64,000 nt of DNA from Ephemerocybe angulata. Taxonomy: Eukaryota; Basidiomycota; Agaricomycetes; Agaricales; Psathyrellaceae. The number at the start of each line of letters is the position of its first letter. The first letter of the stretch is position 1. Location: positions 496,001 through 560,000 of the forward strand of contig JAACJK010000004.1 of the NCBI GenBank assembly GCA_013368325.1. Direction: 5' to 3'. A model generated the notes under the pieces. The model did not search any database, had not been told where the DNA came from, and worked only from the letters and a program-made list of their open reading frames with translations. Of the stretch, positions 11,716-23,710 are shown piece by piece. Made by a program: the position numbers and the translations under genes.

Positions 11716-12400
11716 CTTGACTCCAGCCAACCTACACCGCCTTGAACAAAATCGCCAATCGGAACGGGAGCACCAGGTCCATGTTCTGGGGCTGGGGTAC
11801 GCCGTCCCTGCTTCTTTCGGTTTCAACGAAGCTAACCTCTCACACTCGCAGCGCAAACTGACCCTGCGGGGAATCACGCATCCTCAGCCTAAGCACATGG
11901 ACGGGTCATGGAGTCACCTCGTAACCGACTCCAGCCCTGCTAGCCAACCTACATCACCTTCAACATATCGCCAATCGGAAGTTGGAACGCCAATCCGGAC
12001 GCGTTCAGGAGCACCACGTCCATGTTCTGGGGTTGGGGTACGCCGTTCGGAATTCCTCCATCTCTCGTTTCAACGGCGTTAATCTCCCGCACCCACAGCG
12101 CAAACTGACCTTACGAGGATTCACGCATCCTCAGCTCCAGTGCATGGGCGGTGGGCCCATCTACTCCTCTATGATTCTGATGCCCTACAGCTCGAATTTC
12201 AACGCCTCGTAACGCCAATCTGGACGCTTTCAGGAGCACCACGTCCGTGTTCTGGGGCTGGGGTGCGTCGTCGCTGCAATGCCTATTTTCAACACTAATC
12301 TCCTGCCCCACAGCGCAAACTGGCCTTGCGAGGATTCATGCATCCTCAGCTCCAACGCATGGACGACCCCGATGGCCTGACACGCCCCCGTTGCGCCTCA
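11716..12400 (+). repeat. Three tandem exon-intron-exon-like units (about 225-241 bp each)
   Basis: Each unit has a block beginning GAGCACCA (starts 11768, 12009, 12234) that runs through ATGTTCTGGGG. A short intron-like spacer follows: 11797-11851, 12038-12098, 12263-12313. It starts GTACGC or GTGCGT and ends CAG. A second block then begins CGCAAACTG. One frame across the predicted joins gives repeated peptides of the type STTSMFWGW followed by AQTDL and RIHASSAP. Splice signals are kept in all three copies although the spacers differ in sequence. Whether the locus is translated is unknown. Confidence 0.6.
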
Positions 12401-13880
12401 GAGGTACACATCCTACACTATCATCCCGAGCATCTATTCGTACACTGGGTTCCCCCCAGGGGGAGCCACGTGTAGGGAACGAGCGGGCAGTAGCGGTGAT
12501 CACTCAACCAGCGTGGTCTCGGCGTTCGCTCTATTTGGGTACTCCCATCGAGCGCCGGGGTCACCGCCGCGCCCTGGAGGCGGGATTCGTCTAATCAACG
12601 GGTCTCGTAGGAAAGGATCGCGGAGCCGGATGTCGCACGGCCAGTGTCAGTCGCTCTGTTAGAACAGGGACGCAGCTGGTCTCGTCAATGGTCATTGACG
12701 AGCTTAAGCACCAGCTACATACCTGAGCAAGGATGTTTGCAGCGTTGCTTCGCGTGTGGTAAAACGGGATGGTGGGATGTGTTTCTGACGTTGTGCAACG
12801 GATCAGGCGTGTCACGGGGCCCCCTCTCGCCAACACTGGCATCCCGGTATGAGTTCTTTTCTTTCCTTGGATATATTGGTGTTTTGACGCTTATAGCTAC
12901 TCTTTAGTCGGCCACTGAGAAGGTACGTTGAGCATGTGATCAATTTTCATTGCTGACGCAGTTCTACGTAACAGACATGCCTAGTAACTAGTTCGAACTG
13001 AACTTCTCGCCGCAAGCGGTCAACCCACAGTCTCCCGTAACGCCAGAGTGCTTCCGTAGAATGTAAGCCTGATTCCTGTCCTCCAGTCTTCCCAGTTTCT
13101 GACTTATTCGGCAGATATTTTCCTTTTACTATCTTTTTCTGTTTTCTTTTTCCTCTATCTCTCTACCATATAATAATACGTCAAACAACTGTATCATACA
13201 CCATCTCAACTGCGAGACAAATGTGTCTTGCCAACATTCAACTTGATTTATGATTTTATCCTGCACCTCGCTTTATACATCAACTTCAATTGCTGTGAAA
13301 AGAGATCCCGGTAGAAGGACTTGCCGCTCGTCGGCCTTACTGGTGCTATGAATGTATTGGGCGCTTATTTCTCAGACAGAGACTGTGCTCGGAAATCGTG
13401 GCGGACTGCACAGGATTCCTCTCCCTTTCTCCGCCCGCACCGTCACCCAACCCTTCTTCTGAATCCCTCGATCCCTTCGCGCTTTCTATTCCTCTCCAGA
13501 AAAGCGCCTTAGCATCACTACCTTTGCTCAGACTGCTTCGTCCTTCAACGTGGCGTGGCTCGCTGGCGGGGGAACCGAATGTGGTATTCAACTGGAACAT
13601 ATACTGGAGTAAATGTGAGGTGAAGATCGCGTCAACGTCACTCAATATCACATTGACACTACTTTTACGGTTAGGGGACCTATATAGAGCTAACTCTTTG
13701 GATCATGTGTACATAGGCGCTCACTAGGCGCCGGGTCATACGGCGTGATTCGGGTGCGATCAGGCGACCAGATGCATTCAAGATCAGACATTCCAAATCT
13801 CCGTGCCAAAGGACTAAGGAAGGAGTGCAGTGGGGTACGGTAGGAATTCACGAAAGGAAGGCGGAGAGAGTATCCTCGAG
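12401..13880. other. Gene-poor region
   Basis: Nothing supported here. A pyrimidine-rich stretch lies at about 13,100-13,180. Short frames around 13,321-13,727 on both strands show no domain and have Ser/Pro-rich low-complexity composition. The final part holds the 3' end of the minus-strand gene that stops at 13881. Confidence 0.4.
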
Positions 13881-16222
13881 CTAGTTCGACGCGCGCTTTT
13901 GTCGAATGGCTGCTTGAGCCCTGTCTATCCGCCTTCTGTTCTTCTCAATGACGTTGATGTCCAAAGCGTCGTCACCAGTTAACGGCTCCGCAATCCTCAC
14001 AGATGCCGTCGCAAAGACGAGTGCCCGATCGAAGTAATTTAGGCACAGAGCCATCTCCGCCGCATTCCCCAAGTTAAGCACCAGCTCCTTCCTAACTCCC
14101 ACCACAAGATCCTGGTACTTCCCATTGGTGACTTCGTCAAACTCGACGATCGCAGCGGCAAGCTGCGCGGCACTCCAGTACTCAAAACAAGCGAAGTCGA
14201 ATTTCTTTTTGTCGCGGACCTCTTTGTTGCCGTCTTGACGACGTTGGAAGAGCCGCTCAACTGAGAGAGCCAGAGAGCGCCTCACGTCTTCCTCGGACGT
14301 CCACTTCTTCAGTTTCTGTAGGTTAGTTGGGGTTGAGGGGATGACACCGGCTGGTATGGAGTTCCATTGTTGGACTTTCTCGAAGAGACCGCGCTTTGCC
14401 AAGGCGACGTACAGCCGAAGCTGACAGGTCGGCCCTGTAACCCCCTCGTCGTTGATCTGTAGAACATGTTCCGCATTTTTGTCGAGCTTGCCGACGGGGT
14501 CTGCTCGATTGGGTTTATCGAATGCCTCTGCTTGACGCTCAATCACTTCTGCGGCGTCGACTAGGGATTCATCTTGGAAGCCCAGAAGGTTATGTTCCGT
14601 CTTGATAACCTGGCAGGCTGAATTCCCGATACCCAGAAGTTTGAGCAGGTCACCGTCTGTCAAGTTGTTTCCTTGCCTCTCGCTAGAAAAGGAGATGGTT
14701 GAAATCAGTCGTTGGACGGCGATCCTGCTGCATCCTGTATGTATTAAAACAATTCAGGGCTCGGCGATGGCGATACAATTGAGTGTGACGCACCGCGAAG
14801 AGTCATGATTTCGATGAAATCCCGTGACTTGTATGGCTCCATTGCGAAATAGTCGTCTTGTGCGCGTTCTAACCAGCTGGAAAGGGTGGAAGTTTAGACG
14901 CTATATCGCGACCAGTGCGCGATTGAAAGGAACTCACTCTTGGATATCATCTGGACTCTCTGTGGCGATGTGGTTCCAAACGTCCAATATCATCTGGCAC
15001 CATTTTGGCCTGGCCGTCAGCAAACCAATGCCCTTCATCAAATCCTCCCAGCGTTTTTCAAGCCGGCTTCGGATGCAGTCGTCATCGACCTGAATTTCGA
15101 TGCCAGGTACCATCTCCGCAGGTAGGTTTAGCATTAGCACCAGAGTTTCCACCCCCCGAAGGTCGATTTCCAGCTGAGCATACCACGGTTCCCTTTGGAT
15201 TGTGCCGACTTTGAGCAAAGCGTCTATGACTTCCGGGTCATGCTCAATCAGTTGATTGTAGTAGTCTTGCTCAGGTACTGGGTATCGGAACATCAGTTCT
15301 AGCACTGTCCACGCAGCGTTCTCCTGATACATTGAATAATACCGAGGTGCATATCGGCGTGCTTTGGCGGTTGGAGCCTTTCCAAAAAGCGAGGATTAGC
15401 CATTGATAGTGGAACATCAGACAGCAGCTGCACTTACTCCTACACTGCCGAAACAGTACATGCTCTGCCAGGTAGTAGCAGGGTCCCTCAGTTGTTCAAT
15501 CCACAACTTGGGTCCTGTCAACATGCATCCGCAGAGGGCCTTCGTGATTTCAGATGTTTTGTCGACAGACAGGTGGTCTTTCAGAAAGCCCTGCGTCACC
15601 AGGAGTCTTAATCCCACCATGGCCACTGTCCTGTGAACAATGAAGAAGGCGCTAGTGGTAGCCTTGAGGTCAAGATGGTGAGAATCACGGCCAATACATA
15701 TTGAGGTGCCAACTCCGGGACTTACCGTGAGGCAGAAGTCAACGACATCGTGCTTTTCAACGAGCTCTTTGCCGAGTTGGCGTCGTTCAGCAGGAGTGCC
15801 AAGGGTCAACAAGTTCCAGAGACATTCGGCAGCGAAGTACGATGTGAACACTCGCTCCATTGTCCTCCGCTCATCTCTTGCGATCTGAAAGAATGTCTTC
15901 ACGATCCCAGCTTTCAGAGCGATCTTTTCGAATGCATTGAATCCTGCACGCGACGGTCTCTTCTCTATTTCCAAAGAACGCCCGTGGAAGCGGTCTTTCA
16001 ATGCGACCTAGAGATATTGAAGAGATGAGTATCTCGAGTACCGATATCATCTGATATGGTTGGGGACTCGACGCGTACCACGTAGTCATACACGACTCGT
16101 GAAGGCGCATTTGGAAGGATGAGAAAACACATAAGCCTCTCGAATTCATATGGGCGGACAAGGATTGTCGAGAAAGCCGACTCGGGCTCAGTGTCATAGA
16201 AGACAAGGTCAGACCCAGCCAT
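13881..16222 (-). CDS. Uncharacterised 683-residue basidiomycete protein
   Basis: I do not recognise a named family. Six phase-consistent minus-strand exons: 16222-16042, 15994-15726, 15662-15438, 15377-14938, 14876-14794 and 14734-13881, giving 2,052 nt. There is no signal peptide and no clear membrane segment, so it is probably cytosolic or nuclear. The chain looks helical throughout. A C-terminal stretch around NLGNAAEMALCLNYFDRAL resembles a single TPR helix pair, which would suit a protein-protein scaffold, but this is weak. The second intron of 63 bp and the others are ordinary for the window. It shares a 514-bp divergent promoter region with the F-box-like gene at 16737. Confidence 0.85.
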
Positions 16223-16736
16223 GGTGATGATGAGTGGAAGAAGGAAGGGTCAATCAAAACTCAATCCAAGCACCAGCCATTTCCACGTGCACGCCCCTAA
16301 CTTTCGTGCGATCAGCCTTGATATTCACCGGCACCCCCAGAATTCCTCAACGGTTGGAGTAGTCCTGAGGGAAAGTCCAGACACCACGTCAGAGCTCTCT
16401 GTCCTCCAATACCTGGCCAACGACGATGACCACATTGTCCACCTAACTGCCAGCGATGCAGCCAGTCGAGTCCAGAGGTCAGGATCTTCAAGGAGTTCAT
16501 GCGATTGCGAGTAGAAAAGGCTTACCTGGCTACAGGAATTGGGACCAGTTGCTGGCTGAGGGCGACAGCGCGATGAGGGGCTCGCAGCCCCTTCAAGCTA
16601 ATTATAAAGCCGAAGTCCGCATGGTGGTAGGCTCATTGCAATTGCGCCCGGCTGGGAGCTCTTGGCTATCTGCAACATTGTCACTCGCGCAACGAGTGTC
16701 ATCCTCCTCAATCGTGGACATCCTGGTCTATCCGCT
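16223..16736. promoter_or_regulatory. Divergent intergenic promoter region
   Basis: This 514-bp region separates the start codons of the unknown 683-residue gene (minus) and the F-box-like gene (plus) and must carry both promoters. No conserved element is recognised. A frame continuous with the F-box gene extends up to 16662, so its start could lie slightly further upstream. Confidence 0.5.
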
Positions 16737-18111
16737 ATGCTCTTAACTCTACCCTCGGAACTCACGCACGAGATCCTTTCAAATCTTGCGGGCAACGTCG
16801 CCACTTTGGCAGCGTGTGCGCGCACATGCAAGGCATTGTACCCACAGAGCCAAATAATTCTCTTCTCTCGGGTTGAACTGCATCTGCACACGTCGGTGCT
16901 CAATCTGGACTGGCCGCAGAAGGACTACTTCACGAAGGAATCGAAACTCCTTTCTATCCTCGAACAGCGACCCGACCTGGTTCCTTACATTCACAATGTC
17001 TCCATCTACGATCTTTTTGGCGGGGAAGAGCTCATCATAGCTGACCCCGAGTTGAACTCAGACGTTGTCCAGGACCTCTTTGGAAGGAATGAAAGTGCTC
17101 TCCTATTGCTCCGCCTTCTCAAGCACACCAGAAGCATGAAGCTTTTTGCCTACAACACTCGGAGCTGGAAACATCTCGACCCATCCATCCAGCTCGCCAT
17201 CCACGACGCCTTCCTAACTCCAGACCTGGAGAGCATCGACATCTACGCAATGGCCTCCTTCCCCGTCTCATTACTCGAAGGCTGCGCCAGGACCTTGAAA
17301 CACCTTTCAATCAACACCTTTCCGACCTTACGCCTGGGGTACGACGAAGCCCTGGTGTCTCCGAACAGTAAAGGGATGGATCCGGTTCAACTGGCCTCCC
17401 TCTGCCTGTCCACGTCAACCCCAGATCTCGAAAGATTCGTTAAATGGATACCAGGCTCGAGGCTGAATCTAGCACAGCTCAGCAGACTCGTGGTCCGCAC
17501 GTTGGGGGATAAACATAAAAACGTACAGCCCCTCGTATGGAAGCTCGTCTGTGAATGCTCGGCGACCCTGAAGGAACTCGACTTCTTTGCCTATCTCCCC
17601 CGTAAGTCGTCGTCGTCACTCTGACTGTATTATTGTCTGAGCACGAGTTTTTTTAGATGGCCGTACCGATATTAAGTCGGACGGCGTTCTCTCTCTTTAC
17701 GATACATTCGATCTCGGGCGGGTGCCGGCACTCCAGAAATTGACTGTCAGATACTGGCTGTCCAATGTGTCGGACACCAATCGTCAGCTCACTCTTCTCG
17801 CAAGGCTTCTTCGGACAATGGGCGGCGCGCTCAAGCTGGAACAGCTCACACTGCATTTCGTGATCATTCACTCCCGCGTTCCCCTCGACCCCACAGGTCC
17901 AGATGCATGGAAAATCCTCGATGCGATCATCGTTGAGACTGCCCCACCCAGTCTTTGCAAAGTCGCCGTCCAGTTTGAGAGCATTCCCGATCAGCAACGG
18001 CAGCAGGCTGTGGAGATGGTGGAGGAAGGTCTGTCAAATCTGAAAGCGCGGCGTATCTTGGACATTCAATCCCTTTCCTCGTCCCCACGATTTATTCCGT
18101 TCTCCCGTTAA
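16737..18111 (+). CDS. F-box-like protein with leucine-rich body
   Basis: Two exons, 16737-17601 and 17657-18111, encode 439 residues. The N-terminus is a typical F-box: LPSELTHEILSNL followed by CKALYPQSQ. This would bind Skp1 and recruit substrates to an SCF ubiquitin ligase. The body contains irregular leucine-rich segments (SLLEGCARTLKHLSI, LKELDFF). The start at 16737 puts the F-box at the very N-terminus, as in most mushroom relatives; an in-frame Met at 16662 would add 25 residues. A paralogue at 22215 shares a Ser-Trp motif followed by SIQLAI or NVQLAI and the FPVSLLEGC/FPVYLLEGC block. Substrate unknown. Confidence 0.9.
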
Positions 18112-21100
18112 CGGTCTCTTTACATGCCTACATATCCTATGTAATTCAGTGCTTCCCTCAGTCCCCTGGAGTTAAGAATTAGCATGTAATTTATCAAGGC
18201 AGATTACTTCTCCTCAATGTAGTTTGTGACGCCGACCCTCGTAGGACTGGCCTCAAAACGGAGGTGAAACTCAGCGCTCAAGCATCGTGGTTTTGAGAGA
18301 TCCTTTGAGACTGCCTTATTCATACACTAGCGCATGTCTTACCCGCCTAGGTAACCGCCATTCTGCAGGGAACCTTTCATCTGTATCTGCCCATCTTAGA
18401 TCCGGCAGAGCTTTTCAAATCGTGCCAGTGCTTCCTCATTAAACACAAATACCCTCTCATTTCAACGGTCTGAAACAATTTTGAATGGTTGAAGGGGACC
18501 TCAGGGCTCCTCCAGGCTCCACGTCTCCGCTCAGCACCCTCGTTTCATCCTTTGGACTAAGTGGCAAGGTGCCACCCCATCGACGGCTTGTCTTGTCTAG
18601 TTTTAGGCAAATATGGCCACTAGAGTTCTGAATCCGGTCCAACAGGGAGGCCGACTAGATATTCTTTCGCCATTACCTTGTTCCCAACTTAGTGTCGAAA
18701 GATAAGCATTGGTGGTGTCACGAAATTCGTGGCAGTCGGGTAACCAGCTAGCAAGGGCAATATATCGTTGCCTGCTCGCATGACGTTGCCGATTGCAGAA
18801 CTGTTGTTCTTTTCACAGTCGCAACCTCAAGTTACGGTATACCGACGTTTGGCTACCCCTCCTCTCACGCATAAACTAATAAGTTGAGATGGTAAACTCT
18901 GCGCACTTGCTCACTTATTGTATTTTAGAGTACCAGAAAGTAGCACAGAAAAGATGGGGGATCTGGAGAAGCTCGTTCACTCACGGTGGGAATGTCAAAG
19001 TGGCTGTCAGACCTTCACGTCACTTGTCAGAATACCGAACTCGTCGGAGTAGTCTTGGGGTCGCTGCGAGAGTCCGCAAAAGTCTCGTCTCAGTCGTGGC
19101 TCGGTAACAGGGAAGCCACATATCGATAGGCATGAGCCATTGCGCCGGAAATTCCCAAATATCCGAAAAGGACGACCAAGGCCAGAGTCACGTAGGGTTA
19201 AGCGCTTGCCCGCCATATTGCTGTTATTTTTTTGGACAGTGTCTGGATCGAGTATTCCAGCCCCTCTCACACCGCGTGCACAACATGGTGCTACTGGTGT
19301 TGGGGATACCGACCTGGTCGGGAATTGAAGTGTACCGTTTATTGTCTCGCCAAAGTCGGTAAAAATGAGCTTTGACTTACTTGCAATGTATCGAAGAAGG
19401 ATAAAAGTAAGAACGCCCCCCGAGTTAACCCGAGGAAAGGCCATAGACGCTCGAGAACCACGGTTTCTCCTCTCGACCGGTAGTGCTCAAATGCACCTTC
19501 CACCCTAATCGAACGCACACCGTGGTTCCCATGGAAGATCCTTCGACGAGTCTTGTCACTTTACGAGATCGTCTGTTCAGCCTGCTCAGAGACAGATAAA
19601 TGCCTGACGTACCTCTTCTCCCTGTTCCCCTCGAGACAGTATCGTCGGCGATAGAAGGTACGAAGGGCGAATTAACCGTCTGAGCATCAGAAATAACGAT
19701 AACCTTTGGGAACGGGAAAGCGCTCCGTGCGCTGAGCACATGGGTATCAAAGCCAGAAGCCTTGATAGATTTCCCGACACTCGTGCTCGAAAAGGGAACG
19801 AATTAGGTATGGGACATGTCGAGCGTGGGCAATGTAGACAATGTTTGCGTTGCTTCGTCTCGATGTAGCGTCCTACTAGATACGAGGAACTGCTAGGTGC
19901 GGCACCCGCCATAATTCAGATACAGTACCTGGAGCTTTTCCCAACCTGTATTCCCCGGTGAACTTAAACTTGGGCGGCTCCCTTCAGGTAGGTCCTTTTA
20001 AATTGACATAGCGTACTAGCCCATTCTTGATCAACGGAAGCACGGGCCAGCTCCACCATCTCCACGTACCTGGAGTGACAGGATCATTTAGCACTCTGCC
20101 TGCATCCTGAGCGTCAGTTGCCGTAAACTGCGTAAATTACGATCCCTTTCAACATCGCAGTGAGACACTAAACCCAGATGGGAGTAACGGGCCATCGAGA
20201 AAAGCACAGGCTTGATATCAAAAATCCTACCATTGCCATAGTGGTTGGGCGCTGGATCGACCTGTGGCCATTGGCGCAAACATGGCGAAGACACCGGCTT
20301 CATGATAGATGGCCTCTTCGTTTGTGTGGGCAACGCACCGCTCGACGAGTGGGAAGCACGACTCGGACTGGCAGCCGATAGGTTCTGCAGACTGGGTAGT
20401 TCCGGCACGATACAGAGCCTTTTCCATCTCCTAGAAGCATAGACCTGCCTATCGGCAAAGAAGAAGAGCAAGGCCGCGTGGTTAAGTCCTCCAGAACCTC
20501 CACTTCCGGGGCCCGAGTTCAGGGAATCCGTGAAGCAAGGAGATACCTTGACTCTATGATAACTTGATGCCTCAGATGATCTTCTTGGTAGCTTCTATCC
20601 ATCGTAACGTTCGAATCGTTGCTTCAAGATCGTCAAGCGCTTACCATCGTGACTGCGAGCGCCGAGACACTGACGATTTTTTAGGGGTCCAGATGCGATC
20701 ACTGATATAGCAGCAAAGCATAGCAGTGGGGCCAAGTTGAAGGTTGAGGTATCTAGAGTGTATTTAGGCCAATACGATGCGCTCCATAGGAAAACGTTGA
20801 GAGCTTTGAATCACAGACCTTCAGAGACATGATGGCTTGATGATGGCGGAAATAGGGCTTCAGAGGCCTCCAGATTGGTTCCGCGTCGGGTGCCTGTATT
20901 TTGATGGCCGCTCTCGGCAAGCCTGGCCCGACCCGACACCACTCCGGCGGCGCAACAAGCTTTCTCCACTTACTTACAGCCTCTTTTCTGTGCTGACCCG
21001 TAACGAGCAGGATATCGGATTACCCCTATGCTCACAATACCAAAGACGCTAACCCCACTGATCAACCTCAAGCTCTGTGCAATTCCATACGGTGGAGCCA

Positions 21101-22214
21101 TAGTCCAACATAATGCTCCTGCCTCGGAGTCCTTCAAATTACGGTTTTGGGTATTGCCGACGTCGTAAGCTCCGCAGGCTGGCCTTTTTTGCTTTTTATG
21201 GATAAGAGCGGCGCTCGGAGCGTCGAAATAGTCGATTTGAATGGCAAAAGCAGCATGTGACAAGAACAATTATCACCGAACCTTTCCCAGCCTTGTCTCC
21301 AATATATTCGAGAATAAGAAGCATTTTGTCTCGAAGGGATTGCGCTCGTGGAGACTCTGATGTGTACACTACTGTGCATACTATCCAGCAGGTGAAATAG
21401 ATCTTGAATTGCTCGTCTTTCTACATCTCGTGGCTTCTATCTCGCGCCCAGACGTACAGATTGCCCGAGATTTCATTTCACACGGTGACATTTTGGGTGA
21501 AGCCGCGCTCATAACCTTCGACCACCGCATGCAGGTCACCGCCACGCCTCATTGCGCCTCCGAATGACCATTTAATGGACTGTAGCCAGCCTAACAACCG
21601 ACAGCCAGTGAGCCGACGTCACATAGTCCCACCCCTGTGGAGAGGGCATCCAAAAGACAAAGGAAGACATTTGTGAAAAACAACAACAGAGGTTATCTCT
21701 CGATCACGGAACCAAAAAGAGTTTTATCACCAATCAAGTTAAGCGCCCGTTAATCGAGATTCCCAGAATGGATGGATCTCGATTGGGGATAGATCCATCG
21801 CACGCCACTTGTCGAGGACATGGAATATAACTAATCGGGTTGCCTGTCTTCTTCGGATTCCAGCCTTGCTGCTCTGCCCCCGCTCTCAGATGCCCCATCC
21901 ACTCAGCGTCTCGATATCCAGCCTTATGGAAGAGACTACCTCCACTCTGTCTTCGACTGACCGTATCCGTGTCACACCGAGGAAGACAACACGCGGAAGA
22001 TGCCTCGGTGACAACCTTTTGGTACAAGTTTGCACGAGTGGTACGTTTACTACGCTTGTAGACCCAAGTCTGTAGATGTTAAGCACGCTATGTTTACGCC
22101 ACAGCTGCCCAACGTGCATCTGGTACCAGAGTCTCCCCTACCGCCACATCCTCTGCGGGGCCATCGAGAGCCACTCATGGACCTACTCATTCAACTCGGA
22201 ACCCCCTATCCCCA
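18112..22214. other. 4.1-kb region without a supported gene
   Basis: Only short frames with no domain or plausible splicing are seen. A minus-strand stretch at about 20,230-20,400 (SESCFPLVERCVAHTNEE) has a slightly protein-like look but cannot be extended. TTAAGCGC-type motifs lie at 19198-19205 and 21739-21746. The last 400 bp would hold the promoter of the F-box-like gene at 22215. Confidence 0.4.
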
Positions 22215-23710
22215 ATGTCAGCACCTCCACCACAGTTCTCTAGGGCAGGATATACACGAGCCGCGATCCCTCTCGAGATCCTGGACCTCGCCGTGACTCG
22301 CCACCTCGAAGACGATCAGCTCGCATTGAAAGCGCTCTCACTCACCTGCCGGTACTTCTGTGTACGGACACGGCCGCAGATCTTCCGCCGCCTTCACCTC
22401 TACATGCACCCTACGTACAACCAGAAGAGGGGCCACTTCCTTGCAGAGATACTGAGTGGAGGACGCCACCTGATTCCACACATCAAGCACGTTGTTGTCT
22501 CTACCCTCTTCCACGAAGACTCATGTCGGCCTCATCTTCGAGAGGACCGAGAAGCCTTGCGTGTTCTCCTCAACCTCACTGCAATGACAAAGCTCAGTAT
22601 ATGGGGGTACCGAAATAAATCTTGGGACGCCATCCCGACGAACGTTCAGCTGGCTATCAGGACTGGGATGCGGGGGAAACGCCTCTCGGCCGTCGAGGTC
22701 ACCGACATGTCAAATTTCCCTGTATATCTCCTCGAGGGATGTCGCTCCTTGAAGGACCTTTCGCTCTCGGGAACCCCTAGATGCCATCCAGCAAACGACA
22801 AGGACGAGCTCGCGAAGAGGACAATGACCTTCGCCGTTAACCATGGACTTCAAGAACCTCGACCGATCTACCTGGAGAAACTCAACCTGACGATGCCTGG
22901 GCCAGAGTTGGTTACCCTGACCGACTGGATTTTGTCGGACCAGAGCGCGCTGAATATCAGCCTCGCTAAGTCTATGCACGTCCACCATCGTTACAGCTAT
23001 TCGTTTCTCGATCACCCAACTTCTGTGGCGCGTCTTTTGGATGCGTGCTATTCCACCGTCGAGGATGTGGATATCGAACTCTTCACACCGAGTACGTCGC
23101 GTGCTTATGGCTGTTTCACTCTCGGTGGCTAATCATACCGTTATTGCTTTTCTGATTTATAGGCCATACAGTGGACATTACAGCCCCACTCGCTGACCTT
23201 GTGGGCGAGTCCAAAGCCACTGCCGCTCCCGCATGTGATCGAGATCACTTGGGGTCGACACGGGTCGTCGAAGACGTCTACAACCTCATCGACATCGCAA
23301 AATTGAAGTCCCTCCGCCGGCTGTACGTCTCCTTCCGCATCCCTAACATGTACGACGAGCGCCGGCACGTTACCCTGCTCAGCCGGATCTTCCGTAACGT
23401 TAATGAGGAGGGGAGGGCGAGTCAACTGGAGGAGTTGGGTATGTTCTTCTGGCAAGGACATAATCCATTCGGTGAGGTGAAGGAGGAGTCTAGGCTTCGG
23501 CAGAAGCTCGCAGAATCCGGTTCGTGGGACCATTTTGATTGCGCGCTCTCGAGCGCTGGCTCGAGGTTCGCGCCGAAGAGGGTCGTCATTCAGCTGGCGA
23601 AGGTTGCGGACCTGACTGAGGGCGCAAAGTTGATGGAGATGTGTCTCCCTCGACTCACATCTAGAGGCGTGCTAGCCATGTCGGACACGATCAAGCGCGT
23701 CAATAACTAG
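22215..23710 (+). CDS. F-box-like protein, paralogue of the gene at 16737
   Basis: Two in-phase exons, 22215-23091 and 23163-23710, encode 474 residues. The N-terminal region reads IPLEILDLAVTRHLEDD then LSLTCRYFC, a divergent F-box. The body has the same layout as the 16737 gene: a Ser-Trp-Asp motif with NVQLAIR, FPVYLLEGCRSLKDLSL, and a single intron in an equivalent position before the C-terminal third. The most likely role is substrate recognition for an SCF ubiquitin ligase. The two genes are 4.1 kb apart in the same orientation and arose by duplication, but they have diverged far enough to suggest an old event. Confidence 0.88.

Noticed and set aside
20088..20471. Minus-strand 127-codon frame
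   Set aside because: No domain and no extension by splicing in either direction.
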